64,000 nt of DNA from Bacillota bacterium (GCA_023461435.1 JAEYLC010000010.1:124001-188000); one strand, 5' to 3'. Shown: positions 25,792 through 35,057, counted from the stretch's first letter. Notes: generated by a model not told the origin, from the sequence alone. Numbers and translations: made by a program.

Positions 25792-26612
25792 TAAAAACAC
25801 AGCCGGTGATGGTTTATTGTTACGACGGCAGCTTCGACGGGCTGCTGTGCTGTGTGTTCGAAAGCTATGAGCATGGCGAAGTCCCGGCGGATGTGCTGCC
25901 CGAAGGGGCTGACCTGCCGCGGCTGCTGCCCGTGAAGACAATTGAAACGGACACCGCAAAAGCAAACCGGGTGCTGAAGTCAATCCCTAGAAAGATGGGC
26001 TATACGGTGCTGGATTTTGTCCGCCGCGCGTTTTTGACCTGCCATCCGAAGAAGGAACTGCTGATTTTGCAGTTCCTGCGCCTTGGGTACCGCTACGGCG
26101 CGTCGGTGGTGAATCGGCTCACGGATGAGACGGTGCACGCGCTGACAGCCGCTGTGCGACACCTCAATCATGAGGCGCATCAATTTCAGGGGTTTATCCG
26201 GTTTTCGGAGGTGAACGGTGCGCTCGTGGCGCAGATTGAGCCCAAAAACATCGTGCTGCCACTGATTGCGCCGCATTTTTGCGACAGGTATCCATGCGAG
26301 AAATTTTTGATATACGACAGGACGCACGGCATGGCGCTGATCTGGCAGGATGGAGAAGCGACGATCTGCGATGCTAACGCGTTCGAGCAGCCCGAGTGCG
26401 GGGAGGAGGAGCGAAGGTTCCGCGCGCTGTGGCGGCTGTTTTACGATACCATTGAGATAAAGGAGCGGCGCAATCCGCGCTGCCGCATGAGCCATATGCC
26501 AAAGCGGTATTGGAGCTGCATGACGGAGTTTGCGAGAGAGATGGAGGGCGAACCAGCGAAGCTGCCGCCACAGTCGGTACTCACAATGTTGCCGAATGGA
26601 GCTAAGTGGTAG
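25770..26612 (+). CDS. UDG-like putative DNA repair protein partnered with radical SAM (TIGR03915, DUF4130)
   Basis: A 280-residue protein with VYCYDGSFDGLLCCVFESYE at the N-terminus and RFRALWRLFYDTIEIKERRNPRCRMSHMPKRYW at the end (shown as two known conserved blocks). This family is found next to the radical SAM gene and is named for a distant uracil-DNA glycosylase relationship. The ATG at 25770 overlaps the preceding gene by 22 bases, with AAAGGAGGA upstream, so expression is coupled. Catalysis is unproven. Confidence 0.9.
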   Translation: MPDRRAVIKTQPVMVYCYDGSFDGLLCCVFESYEHGEVPADVLPEGADLPRLLPVKTIETDTAKANRVLKSIPRKMGYTVLDFVRRAFLTCHPKKELLILQFLRLGYRYGASVVNRLTDETVHALTAAVRHLNHEAHQFQGFIRFSEVNGALVAQIEPKNIVLPLIAPHFCDRYPCEKFLIYDRTHGMALIWQDGEATICDANAFEQPECGEEERRFRALWRLFYDTIEIKERRNPRCRMSHMPKRYWSCMTEFAREMEGEPAKLPPQSVLTMLPNGAKW

Positions 26613-26646
26613 TTTTGACAAGAGATAGAGGGGCAAAAACAGACTT

Positions 26647-27468
26647 TCATAGGTGATCAATCAAGTCGGTTTGGTTATGATCGGCGTTATCATCATTCGC
26701 AGTATTTTCGGAAGCATTCTCATTGATTATCTTTGAGGCTTGCTTGCCATCAGCGCTTTCGTTCTCCGTTTCGGGTGTAACTTCCTGTGGTTCATCAGTT
26801 GCTTTCTCAAAAATAGCAGCCAGTTTGTCCCCGGCTTCGGAGGCTAAACGCAACGATCTTTGTCCCATATCTGCAAGCTTTGCCTCTTTATTTTCAACTT
26901 TAGCCTTTAAAGCGCCCTTTGATAATTCGGCGTACGCTTTATCCATCTCTATTTCCATTTTAAGTATACGGGATTCGCCGTCAACGCCTCTCTTTACAGA
27001 GCTCACAGTTTTGGCTTGCTCTAAATCACCGGACAGACTTATGATGCTGGCAAGGCGTTCGGTTTGTATTTCATCCTTGGTCTCAGGTTTTTTATCGTAT
27101 TTCAGCTTCATCTTTTCCGCTTGATTCTCTATTTCCTTTGCCATCACATAGGAAATCTGTCCATCGATATTTTTAAGTTGCTCCTCATAAACTTTTAATT
27201 GAGATTGTATGGAATCAAGTGTGCCGCCTTTTTCCAGAGTATCGCTGATCAGTGAATTTTTATTCTCTGTAATATTCATCTTTTGTTTTATAAGATTCGC
27301 GATTATACTGTAAGCCTTGCCCTGCGGAGTGATTGAGACAATATCTTTGGGTTCATCCTTTGCTGATTGTAAGGAATTACTGTTGACTAACTGTCTTGCG
27401 ATGCTTTGATTGACTCTGCGGATATTCAAAAAATTGTTTTGTCCGATATTGCTAAAATATATCTTCAT
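26647..27468 (-). CDS. Hypothetical helical protein
   Basis: A 273-residue soluble protein without signal peptide or TM helices. It begins MKIYFSNIGQNNFLNIRR, contains KDIVSITPQGKA and two long helical, charged segments (about 75-125 and 165-215) that could form coiled coils, and ends in an acidic Asn/Glu/Asp-rich tail. I recall similar unassigned proteins in Clostridia, but no function. It is more AT-rich than the neighbouring genes, as is the 27-29 kb region in general. Confidence 0.65.
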   Translation of the reverse strand: MKIYFSNIGQNNFLNIRRVNQSIARQLVNSNSLQSAKDEPKDIVSITPQGKAYSIIANLIKQKMNITENKNSLISDTLEKGGTLDSIQSQLKVYEEQLKNIDGQISYVMAKEIENQAEKMKLKYDKKPETKDEIQTERLASIISLSGDLEQAKTVSSVKRGVDGESRILKMEIEMDKAYAELSKGALKAKVENKEAKLADMGQRSLRLASEAGDKLAAIFEKATDEPQEVTPETENESADGKQASKIINENASENTANDDNADHNQTDLIDHL

Positions 27469-27597
27469 TTTTTTCTCCTCAGATTACAATCGATTTATAT
27501 CCTTTTATTGTTATATCGGCAAAAATGGCTTAAACATTAACTTTGAACAACAAAAGGTAATTTGAAAAAGAAATCCAAGATAACTCTAAAGAGTACG

Positions 27598-28071
27598 CTA
27601 TTCATTTTTTTTCAGTTTGAAAAACCAGATATAAAATTTTCTTGAAGCGTAAAACGTGATGAAAAGGGTAATCCAAGTGACATACCAATCCCAATGGATA
27701 TAATTTATGATTTCTGTATTTCTTTCAACCAGCAACTCGACAATGGTTATCGCAGAGCAAAAAATTATATAGTGTGCAAGCTGCCTTAATTTTTTTTTGC
27801 CCACAGGGTAATGCAGATTGAAAATAACACATATCGCCGGATAAATGAAATATTCAAAATCAAAGCTTGACTGGGTTGCGTTAGCAAAAGATCTGACCGG
27901 ATATACAATAAGCCCTAATTCGACAACCAGTAAACCAAAGATCCATGTGATGAGCTGCTTGAAAAAGAATATCAGAATTGCATCACGGATTTTAAACCTG
28001 GGAACAAATATTATCAACGCCGCAATAGTCACTATCCACGCAATAATCAGAATTATCGTTTCATGTCCCAT
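27598..28071 (-). CDS. CBO0543-type small membrane protein
   Basis: A 157-residue integral membrane protein with about five hydrophobic segments. The layout, including LGLIVYPVRSFANATQSSFDFEY in the middle and a Trp-rich loop before the last helix (YIHWDWYVTW), matches the CBO0543 family, which occurs in spore formers. No function is proven. Codon use is AT-rich compared with the flanking conserved genes. Confidence 0.7.
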   Translation of the reverse strand: MGHETIILIIAWIVTIAALIIFVPRFKIRDAILIFFFKQLITWIFGLLVVELGLIVYPVRSFANATQSSFDFEYFIYPAICVIFNLHYPVGKKKLRQLAHYIIFCSAITIVELLVERNTEIINYIHWDWYVTWITLFITFYASRKFYIWFFKLKKNE

Positions 28072-28320
28072 ATTGTATCTCCAATCATTAAGATTTACTT
28101 TTGTGACGCGGGTTATTCCAAGCTTGATATAGTCCTTTCAATGTTCAGCAAGAGGTGATGATGACATCGATAGAGATTTTGTTTCTTGTGTGATAAAGAG
28201 CATAACCCTGTACACGGGTCCCTGTGGAACGCAGAAGCCCTTGTGAAATCCGAGTCAAAAATCGACTGTTAGCTATCAAAGAAGCGTGAACGCAGGAGGT
28301 GTCAAAAAACGACAAAATAA

Positions 28321-28349
28321 TTGTTTTTATTACAGATATAAGGTATAAT
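28321..28349 (+). promoter_or_regulatory. Promoter for two small membrane protein genes
   Basis: TTGTTT at 28321-28326 and TATAAT at 28344-28349, 17-bp spacer. The rest of the 310-bp gap (28072-28380) shows no gene; a short frame around 28205-28245 resembles a transposase tail only faintly. Confidence 0.6.
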
Positions 28350-28380
28350 ATTTATATATTTGTAAGAAAAGGAGCTTCTT

Positions 28381-28584
28381 GTGTTGGGTACATTTTTATT
28401 AATAGTATGGTATGCTTTTACGATCATCCAAGAAATATTGGCATATGGAACCGCATACAGACAAACAAAGTCGGGCGGAGACAATGGCGTTGCGTTATTC
28501 GGATGGCTGCTGGTATATATGTTAGCCGCAGTGGTACCGGGATTGGGCATTTATTTATGGCGTAAATCCAGAGAGCTTAATTAG
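28381..28584 (+). CDS. Small membrane protein, two TM segments
   Basis: A 67-residue protein from GTG at 28381, with AAAGGAG 6 bases upstream. Two hydrophobic helices (about 3-22 and 38-58) flank a short polar loop (RQTKSGGDNG). Family unknown. It shares a transcript with the next small gene, 10 bp downstream. Confidence 0.6.
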   Translation: MLGTFLLIVWYAFTIIQEILAYGTAYRQTKSGGDNGVALFGWLLVYMLAAVVPGLGIYLWRKSRELN

Positions 28585-28594
28585 AAATATTGAG

Positions 28595-28789
28595 ATGGGA
28601 TCTAGCATGAGAAAAATATCTATTATCATAATTAGGATTTTAACGGCTATCGCTGTTGTTTTATATGGATTGAAATTGTTTGGTGCTTTTCTAAAAACAG
28701 ATACTTGGATTGATATAGTATATTTATCTATGATGCTTTTATTTTTGCTGTCCTTAATATTTGAAAAAAGGACAAAGAAAGAGGAGTGA
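28595..28789 (+). CDS. Small membrane protein, two TM segments
   Basis: A 64-residue frame, or 60 if it starts at the second ATG (28607). Hydrophobic segments at about 8-28 and 38-56 and a basic/acidic tail (EKRTKKEE). No recognised family; support comes from its position 10 bp after a similar small membrane gene and from its clean TM pattern. Confidence 0.5.
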   Translation: MGSSMRKISIIIIRILTAIAVVLYGLKLFGAFLKTDTWIDIVYLSMMLLFLLSLIFEKRTKKEE

Positions 28790-28948
28790 TATCATATTTT
28801 GAGTAATAAATTTTAACATACAATATCCTAAAATTTCTTCTCTTACTTCCCAAAATACAATTCAATGTCTAAATACTTCGCTTACATGTTTTATATAAAA
28901 TAGCGGAAGGGCAAGCTAATCATGATATACTACCCTTGGAGTGATAAT

Positions 28949-30964
28949 ATGACCATTAATACAGCCCAACCCAACCGCCTCGCAAGTCAGCAGTCCGGCT
29001 ATCTTCTTCAGCACGCGCATAACCCCGTGGACTGGTATCCGTGGGGCGCAGAAGCCTTCGAGAAAGCGCGCACGGAGGATAAGCCCGTGTTTCTCTCCAT
29101 CGGGTATTCCACCTGTCACTGGTGCCACGTGATGGCCCACGAGAGCTTCGAAGACGACGAAGCCGCCCTGCTCTTAAACACGCATTTCGTCCCTGTCAAG
29201 GTCGACCGCGAGGAGCGCCCCGATATCGACACGGTGTACATGAACGTCTGCCAGGCGATGACGGGCAGCGGCGGCTGGCCGCTCACCATCATCATGACGC
29301 CCGATAAAAAGCCGTTTTATGCGGGCACCTATCTGCCGTTGCGCTCCAAATACGGACGCATCGGTCTTATTGATCTGCTGTCGCGCCTTGCGACGCTCTG
29401 GAAGCAGGAGCGCGATACGCTCGCCGCTCGCGCTGAGGAAATTTCCGCGCATTTCAACGAGGCGGATACGTACGGTGAATCGGCGGAAACCGGCATGGTG
29501 CTCAAAGACGGCGTTTCCGCGCTGAAGCAGATGTTCGAAAACCGTTTCGGCGGTTTCTCGCACGCGCCCAAATTCCCGATGCCGCACTACCTGCTTTTTC
29601 TGCTCGCCGACTGGAAAGCAAATCAGCGCCGGATGCAGCTTGACATTGTGACATACACGCTGACACACATGGCCCGCGGCGGCCTGTTCGATCACGCGGG
29701 CGGCGGCTTCACGCGCTACTCAACGGACGAAAAGTGGCTTGTGCCGCATTTCGAAAAGATGCTGTACGACAACGCGCTGCTGCTGCAGGCGTACGCGCAA
29801 GGCTTCGCCGTCTCGGGAGAGCGGGCGTTTGCGTATGCGGCGGAGAAGACTGCCGCCTATCTGATGCGAGACATGCAGACGGAGGCGGGCGGCTATGCCT
29901 CGGCGGAGGACGCGGATTCGGAAGGCGTGGAGGGCAGATTTTACGTGTGGGATTACGATGAGCTTCAGGCCGTGCTCTCAAAGGATGAGATGACTCTGCT
30001 GGAAGCGCATTACGGCGTGATCCCCAAGGGCAATTTCGAGGGTAAAACGATACTCAACCGCATCGGCGTCAAAGGGTACGCGGACGAAGCGGACGGGGCT
30101 GTACTGGATAAGCTGTTCACGCTGCGCAAAAATCGCGTCCATCCGTTTAAGGACATGAAAATCTCGGCGGCATGGAACGGCCTTGCGGTGCAGGGCATGG
30201 CCGAAGCGGGTCTGCTGCTGGGCCGCGGCGACTATATAGAAAGCGCGAAGAGAGCTGCGGATTTTGTACTGACCCAAATGACGAGCGATTCAGGGCTGAT
30301 CTGCGGCACGTTTATGAACGGCCCCGGCGGTCCCGCGTTTCTCGCGGACTACGCGAACATGGCCAACGCGCTGATTGCGCTGTATAAGGCCACACGAAAA
30401 CTTTGCTATTTAGAGAAAGCAAAAGTGCTCGCGTTTCAGATGCTTGCGCTTTTCCGAGACGACAGTGGGTTTTCGATGACCTCGCCAAACGCGGAAGCGC
30501 TGTTCATGAATCCGCGCGACGATTACGACGGGGCGACGCCGTCGGGCAGCTCGGGCGCCGTGCTGGCGCTTGTGAACCTTGCGCTTATCACGGGGGAGCC
30601 GGAGTGGCAGGATGCCGCGGACAAAGCCATCGACGATATGCTGTCCATGGCGGCGTCTTCGCCGCCGTCGCATGTGTATTTTTTATACGCGTTGCTGCTT
30701 CATACCACACCGCACCGCCAGATCGTGCTGTCGGCGGCGGCGGATAGCGCCGATGCGGCGCGCGTTTACGCGGCGCTGGCGGCGCGGTACGATCCGTTTA
30801 CCACGGTGATCTGGTATGACAGGAGCGTGGAAGCGGATAAGACTTTGCCGCATTTCGCGCAGTACAAAACAGACGCAGCCTTTGCGGCATACGTCTGTGA
30901 AAATTTCGCGTGCAGGCAGCCCGTATTTTCTGCGGATGAGCTGCTGAATACTATCGATATGTAA
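28949..30964 (+). CDS. DUF255 thioredoxin-domain protein (YyaL/SSP411 family)
   Basis: A 671-residue cytoplasmic protein: N-terminal thioredoxin-like DUF255 domain (RLASQQSGYLLQHAHNPVDW, with CHWCHVM as the CxxC site) and a long C-terminal six-hairpin glycosidase-like region (LFDHAGGGFTRYSTD, LPHFEKMLYDNALL). These are found from bacteria to human SPATA20; the reaction is unknown. Of the in-frame starts, ATG at 28949 has GGAG 7 bases upstream, whereas 28922 does not. It is a single-gene unit. Confidence 0.92.
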   Translation: MTINTAQPNRLASQQSGYLLQHAHNPVDWYPWGAEAFEKARTEDKPVFLSIGYSTCHWCHVMAHESFEDDEAALLLNTHFVPVKVDREERPDIDTVYMNVCQAMTGSGGWPLTIIMTPDKKPFYAGTYLPLRSKYGRIGLIDLLSRLATLWKQERDTLAARAEEISAHFNEADTYGESAETGMVLKDGVSALKQMFENRFGGFSHAPKFPMPHYLLFLLADWKANQRRMQLDIVTYTLTHMARGGLFDHAGGGFTRYSTDEKWLVPHFEKMLYDNALLLQAYAQGFAVSGERAFAYAAEKTAAYLMRDMQTEAGGYASAEDADSEGVEGRFYVWDYDELQAVLSKDEMTLLEAHYGVIPKGNFEGKTILNRIGVKGYADEADGAVLDKLFTLRKNRVHPFKDMKISAAWNGLAVQGMAEAGLLLGRGDYIESAKRAADFVLTQMTSDSGLICGTFMNGPGGPAFLADYANMANALIALYKATRKLCYLEKAKVLAFQMLALFRDDSGFSMTSPNAEALFMNPRDDYDGATPSGSSGAVLALVNLALITGEPEWQDAADKAIDDMLSMAASSPPSHVYFLYALLLHTTPHRQIVLSAAADSADAARVYAALAARYDPFTTVIWYDRSVEADKTLPHFAQYKTDAAFAAYVCENFACRQPVFSADELLNTIDM

Positions 30965-31016
30965 GGCTAATTCCTTGAAGATATCATATGATATTGTTTG
31001 ATCGGTTGCCGATGGT

Positions 31017-31376
31017 TTATTCCATTCCGTGCCGGCCGCGGTGCCTGCGGCAGCCTTCGCATTTGGACGGGTCGTCGCGCTTGGCGCACAGCATGTAATC
31101 GCCGCCGGATATTTTCAAGGGCAGCCCTTCCACAATACAGCCCGCGATTTTGCGGCGCGCATCCATGTAAAGCCGCTGCACGGTGGAACGGGCGACGCCC
31201 ATTTCCCCGGCGCACTGGGTCTGGTCCATATTGTGATAATCGATCAGACGGATGGTCTCATATTCCTCAATGCTCATCAAAACCACATCGGTTTCGGTAT
31301 AGGCGCTGCCGCACGGAGCAAAAGAACTGCACGACGGCATGGCGCATATCATCTTTTGTTTTCTGGGCCTCGGCAT
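31017..31376 (-). CDS. UPF0251/DUF134 family DNA-binding protein
   Basis: A 119-residue regulator beginning MPRPRKQKM, the signature start of UPF0251. It has a sigma-70 region-4-like helix-turn-helix (MDQTQCAGEMGVARSTVQRL) and several cysteines (C near 10 and 16, and a C-terminal CxxC-like cluster) that may bind metal. The ATG at 31376 is 9 bases after GAGGTG, better than the ATG at 31382. It is the second gene of a minus-strand pair with DUF5320 and is likely the regulator of the divergent Fe-S/metal cofactor genes. Confidence 0.88.
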   Translation of the reverse strand: MPRPRKQKMICAMPSCSSFAPCGSAYTETDVVLMSIEEYETIRLIDYHNMDQTQCAGEMGVARSTVQRLYMDARRKIAGCIVEGLPLKISGGDYMLCAKRDDPSKCEGCRRHRGRHGME

Positions 31377-31469
31377 GAGCATTCACCTCAACAGTTTCTT
31401 GAAAAAGAATAGACCCGCTGAATCAACGGGTCTATTCTAGCACAGCCGGGGGAAAACCTCAACGCGATT

Positions 31470-31703
31470 TTATTCCTCGCTGTTAAGGCGAGCGCTTAAA
31501 GCGTCGAGTCTTTCTGTCACAGCTGCCGTCTGCCTGCGAAGCAAAGCGACCTCAGCCGCCAACGCTTTTTCGCTTGTCTCATTCAAATCGGCATGGTGAC
31601 AAAGGCCGTGTCGGGCAAAGCTGCGGCCAGCGCCGCAGCGGCCAACTCCGCCGCCCGTTACGGGTCCGACTCCGCAGGGGCCTGTTCCATCCATTCTTGG
31701 CAT
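31470..31703 (-). CDS. DUF5320 domain protein
   Basis: A 77-residue protein starting MPRMDGTGPCGVGPVTGGG, the Gly/Pro-rich N-terminal motif of DUF5320, followed by a coiled-coil-like helix at the end (AAEVALLRRQTAAVTERLDAL). AAGGAGG precedes the region; an in-frame ATG at 31715 lies too close to it and the one at 31703 rather far, so the start is not certain. These proteins accompany NifX/Mrp-type cofactor genes in anaerobes, as here. Function unknown. Confidence 0.78.
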   Translation of the reverse strand: MPRMDGTGPCGVGPVTGGGVGRCGAGRSFARHGLCHHADLNETSEKALAAEVALLRRQTAAVTERLDALSARLNSEE

Positions 31704-31732
31704 ATATTTAATCATACCTCCTTTTTAATAAT

Positions 31733-31848
31733 GGGCATATGCTCCAAACGATTTCATTATACGACGATTTGGGCATATGTCAATAATTTTTTCCGGCGCA
31801 TGATTGACAAAGCGCAGGAGGAGGCATAATATTTAAATGGCATATGAC
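31733..31848. promoter_or_regulatory. Divergent promoters with three GGCATATG boxes
   Basis: Minus-strand promoter: TTGACA (31783-31778) and TATAAT (31761-31756), 16-bp spacer. Plus-strand promoter: TTGACA (31804-31809) and TAATAT (31827-31832), 17-bp spacer. The box GGCATATG occurs at 31734-31741, 31772-31779 and 31839-31846. One box lies at about +8 of the minus transcript, one overlaps the minus -35 box, and one lies at the start of the plus transcript. This is a layout expected for a shared repressor, probably the UPF0251 protein. Confidence 0.65.
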
Positions 31849-31871
31849 AGAAATGAAGGAGAGACATTGAT

Positions 31872-32699
31872 ATGGCTGATTGCGGCAACTGCCCGTCGAA
31901 GGGCACATGCAATTCTCAGGACACATGCGGAATCAAGAACAATGAATACAGTGATGTGAAACGCGTGATCGGGGTGATGAGCGGCAAAGGCGGCGTGGGC
32001 AAATCCACGATTTCCGTGCTGCTCGCCAAAGAACTCAAAAAGCGCGGCTTTAAGGTGGGCATCATGGATGCCGATATCACAGGCCCCAGCATTCCGCGGC
32101 TGATGGGCATCAAAGACGGGCGCGTGGAGCAGAGCGAGCTGGGCATCATTCCCGCTCAGGCGGACGGGATATCCGTGATGTCGCTCAACCTGCTGCTGAG
32201 CGACGAGAGGCAGCCGGTGATATGGCGCGGCCCGATCATTGCGGGCACCGTCAAGCAGTTCTGGGAGGAGGTCTTCTGGGGCGAGCTCGATTACCTCATT
32301 ATCGATCTGCCGCCGGGCACAGGCGACGTGGCGCTGACCGTGATGCAGTCGATACCGATCAGCGGCATGGTGATCGTCAGCGTCCCGCAGGACATGGTAT
32401 CGATGATCGTGGCGAAAGCCGTCAACATGGTCAGAACGATGAAAATCCCGCTGATCGGCGTGGTGGAAAACATGAGCTACTTAACATGCCCGGACTGCGG
32501 CAAAAAGATCGAGCTGTTCTCGGGCAAGCGCGGCGAGTTCGAAAAAGAGCTTGATGTCCGTCTGCTTGGCGAGCTGCCCATGCTGCCCGCCATCGCGGAT
32601 ATCACGGAGCTCGGGCTTAGAGAGCAGGATGAACAAACGAACAAGACCATTGCCGACATCACCTCACAGGTGATCGACGCGGTCGCGGTCAAATCATAA
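31872..32699 (+). CDS. Mrp/NBP35-type Fe-S cluster carrier ATPase
   Basis: A P-loop ATPase that holds and transfers Fe-S clusters. MSGKGGVGKSTISVLLA is the deviant Walker A; the N-terminus has a Cys-rich segment (DCGNCPSKGTCNSQDTCG), typical of the anaerobe subgroup, and a CPDCGKK CxxC near residue 205 bridges a cluster in dimers. Length 275 is normal. It starts a two-gene operon with a NifX-like protein and is transcribed divergently from the UPF0251 regulator gene. Confidence 0.93.
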   Translation: MADCGNCPSKGTCNSQDTCGIKNNEYSDVKRVIGVMSGKGGVGKSTISVLLAKELKKRGFKVGIMDADITGPSIPRLMGIKDGRVEQSELGIIPAQADGISVMSLNLLLSDERQPVIWRGPIIAGTVKQFWEEVFWGELDYLIIDLPPGTGDVALTVMQSIPISGMVIVSVPQDMVSMIVAKAVNMVRTMKIPLIGVVENMSYLTCPDCGKKIELFSGKRGEFEKELDVRLLGELPMLPAIADITELGLREQDEQTNKTIADITSQVIDAVAVKS

Positions 32700-32715
32700 G
32701 AAAAGAGGGATACTG

Positions 32716-33075
32716 ATGAAAATTGCGGTCGCAACTGATGAAAAACAGGTTGCCGGACATTTTGGACATTGCGAAGGTTTCACGCTGTTTGATGCGGATG
32801 ACTACAAAATTACAAAGCAGGTTTACGTGGAGAATCCCGGGCATCAGCCCGGCTTCCTGCCCGTTTTCCTCAAAGAAAAGGATGTGAATGTGATCATCGC
32901 AGGCGGTATGGGCGGCAGAGCGCAGACGCTTTTTGCCGAGCAGGGCATTGAGGTGATCGTGGGCGCCGCCGGAGGCTCCGAGCAGGCTGCGGCAAGCTAT
33001 CTTGACGGAACGCTCAAGTCCACCGAATCCGTATGCCACCAGCACGCGCACGCGCATGAATGCGGCGGGCACTAA
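32716..33075 (+). CDS. NifB/NifX-type molybdenum-iron cluster-binding protein
   Basis: A 119-residue dinitrogenase iron-molybdenum cofactor (NifX fold) protein: MKIAVATDEKQVAGHFGHCEGF at the start and VIIAGGMGGRAQTLF in the middle. The C-terminus is His/Cys-rich (CHQHAHAHECGGH), a likely metal-binding tail. No nitrogenase genes are present; such proteins are common in anaerobes next to Mrp and are thought to carry metal clusters. It is 16 bp after the Mrp gene. Confidence 0.88.
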   Translation: MKIAVATDEKQVAGHFGHCEGFTLFDADDYKITKQVYVENPGHQPGFLPVFLKEKDVNVIIAGGMGGRAQTLFAEQGIEVIVGAAGGSEQAAASYLDGTLKSTESVCHQHAHAHECGGH

Positions 33076-33090
33076 GCCGACCCGGCAACA

Positions 33091-33115
33091 AAAAAGGCTC
33101 TCGACGAGCCTTTTT
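33091..33115. terminator. Bidirectional terminator
   Basis: AAAAAGGCTC, loop TCGAC, GAGCCTTTTT: a symmetric stem with Ts on both strands, between NifX and the convergent ferritin gene. Confidence 0.88.
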
Positions 33116-33126
33116 ATTTTGCCGGT

Positions 33127-33636
33127 TTATAATACAAGTGACGGCGGCGCGTACACGCGTGCGCCAAGCTCCTGATCGAGCAGATACAGCCCTTTGGAAT
33201 CGCTGCCGAACAGCTCAAACTTACGTATGAGGTCGGCGGCGTTTTTTTCTTCCTCGCCCTGTTCCTTCACGAACCAGTCAAGAAACTGCATGGTGCGAAA
33301 GTCCTTTTCCTCGTAGGCGGCGGCGTAGATGGTGTTGATCGAGGCGGTGACCGTCTTTTCATGCGCGAGCGTTTCTGTGAGCGGTGTTTTGTGCTCGTCC
33401 TTTTTCAGCCGGGGTGCGGCAACGGCGGTCAGTGTGATCTTCTCATCATTATTGAGCAGATATGTGCGTATCAGCATCGCGTGATCGCGTTCCTCCTGAG
33501 CCTGCACGTAAAACCAGTTCTCAAAACCATTCAGGCCCTGTTCGGCATAATAACCGGCGATATCGAGATAAAGATACGCGGAATAAAGCTCTTTGTTGAT
33601 CTGCTCATTGAGCAGCGCGGATATATGACTGTTCAT
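33127..33636 (-). CDS. Ferritin
   Basis: A 169-residue non-heme ferritin that stores iron in 24-mer shells. The ferroxidase ligands can be seen in INKELYSAYLYLD (Glu), QEERDHAML (Glu, His) and KEQGEEEKNAADL. The ORF extends 21 residues upstream, but AAAGGAGGTC precedes ATG at 33636, giving the canonical MNSHISALLNEQINKEL start. It lies beside metal-cofactor genes, so the neighbourhood has an iron theme. Confidence 0.95.
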   Translation of the reverse strand: MNSHISALLNEQINKELYSAYLYLDIAGYYAEQGLNGFENWFYVQAQEERDHAMLIRTYLLNNDEKITLTAVAAPRLKKDEHKTPLTETLAHEKTVTASINTIYAAAYEEKDFRTMQFLDWFVKEQGEEEKNAADLIRKFELFGSDSKGLYLLDQELGARVYAPPSLVL

Positions 33637-33725
33637 GACCGTGACCTCCTTTTTTGATAGCATAGCATATTCTTCATAAAGTTTTTGCGACAAGATCACA
33701 ATCTATGAAATAATTATCAATATAT

Positions 33726-34982
33726 CTATTTGAGAGCTGCGTTTTTCTTCTGCCAGTAGCGCGCAAAACGGCTGCTGCCGGAGAAATCCTGCCAGTTGTC
33801 ACGATAGAATTCGTCGATGAGCGCCTGCTCCTGAGCCGCCGCCTTTTTGGCGAAAGCGGCAAGCGCGTCAAGGCTCGGGGCATTATTGCCGGAAAACAGG
33901 CGTGCGTCTTCCGCCAGCCACGCGGCTTCAAGCTCGTCCCGGCGCGCACGCAAAGCCGCTGCGTCGATTTTGCCCGCGAGTATCGCGCGGTGGATATGTT
34001 CGCGCCGGAGCCAGTAATCATGCGCCTGCGCGTCGTTATCAAACATGGGCGGTTCGGTGACGCCGAAGAATACGGGCTTGAACGCGGCGATGCATGGCGT
34101 GGATGCGCCCGTCGCCCATATCGTCATCGGCATACGCCTCCTCAATACCGCCACAAAGCTGCCGGTGGTGTGGTCGCCGATGAGGCCGCCTGCGTGCATA
34201 CAGACGCTGCCAACGCTGCCGCGTGAGAACTCACGGCCTTCGGTTTTAGGCGCGTGCGTGCGCAGCGCCCGCATCAGCTGAACCGTACCGACTGGGCCGT
34301 TTTCCAGCGCGCAATGCGACTGTGTCCTGCGCTGCCTGCCCTTGGCAAAGTGGGAGAAAACGGGCTCTGTGAACCGGCGTGCGAAATCAGCGCCCTCAGC
34401 CAGACCGGATGCGGCGCTATAATCGCTGCGGATAAACAGACGGTTGGAAATCGCGGCTTTGTCTTGAACCTCTTTCACCGCGTAGTTCCTGCCCGATGTC
34501 TCGAGTATATACGCGCTTTGCGGATCGGCGATCAGAAAGCTGTTGTCGTAGCGGAAATCATGGGTATAGCCGCAGTTGCCGCCCTGCCCGAAACGGCTCA
34601 GCAATTCAATGATGACATCGGCTGCCGCTTTGGCTGAGCTCGCGCGCTCGAGGCCGAGACGCAGCAGATCCATTCCGGTCAGCGCTTCGCGCGGATTTTT
34701 GGCTTTGGTAAAAACGGCCTCGTTGCCGATCGCGACACCGTGTTCATTCACGCCCATCTCCGCGCCCCAGATCCAGTCGGGCTTAAACAGCAGAACAGCA
34801 TGAGTATGAGGCGCCTCAAGGATATCGATGTAGGTGCAATGGAGCGGTTCATCTCCGCGATGATCCTGAGCCGGAAAATAGCGAATGATATGCGGTTCGT
34901 TGGGTTCGCGGTCGCTGTTTTTCGCGAGCATGGCCGTGTTTGTTTCAGACCAGGAGGGCAATATGCATAGTGTGTCACACAT
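33726..34982 (-). CDS. C69 family dipeptidase (secernin-like)
   Basis: An N-terminal nucleophile hydrolase of about 418 residues. The start MCDTLCILP places Cys right after Met, the expected nucleophile after Met removal, and it is followed by KNSDREPNEPH and WGAEMGVNEHGVAIGNEAVF, typical of this family. GAGGT lies upstream of the ATG at 34982; the frame stays open to 35042 but without a ribosome site. Substrates are likely dipeptides, not proven here. Confidence 0.88.
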   Translation of the reverse strand: MCDTLCILPSWSETNTAMLAKNSDREPNEPHIIRYFPAQDHRGDEPLHCTYIDILEAPHTHAVLLFKPDWIWGAEMGVNEHGVAIGNEAVFTKAKNPREALTGMDLLRLGLERASSAKAAADVIIELLSRFGQGGNCGYTHDFRYDNSFLIADPQSAYILETSGRNYAVKEVQDKAAISNRLFIRSDYSAASGLAEGADFARRFTEPVFSHFAKGRQRRTQSHCALENGPVGTVQLMRALRTHAPKTEGREFSRGSVGSVCMHAGGLIGDHTTGSFVAVLRRRMPMTIWATGASTPCIAAFKPVFFGVTEPPMFDNDAQAHDYWLRREHIHRAILAGKIDAAALRARRDELEAAWLAEDARLFSGNNAPSLDALAAFAKKAAAQEQALIDEFYRDNWQDFSGSSRFARYWQKKNAALK

Positions 34983-35057
34983 GGCAGGTACCTCGCTAGA
35001 TATCGTTTTGATTATTATACCATCTGTTAAAGCATATACCAATGTGAAACTGCGCTG

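Noticed and set aside
28195..28310. Remnant of an IS200/IS605-type transposase tail
   Set aside because: Only a dozen codons look faintly similar and no terminal repeats or longer frame support it.
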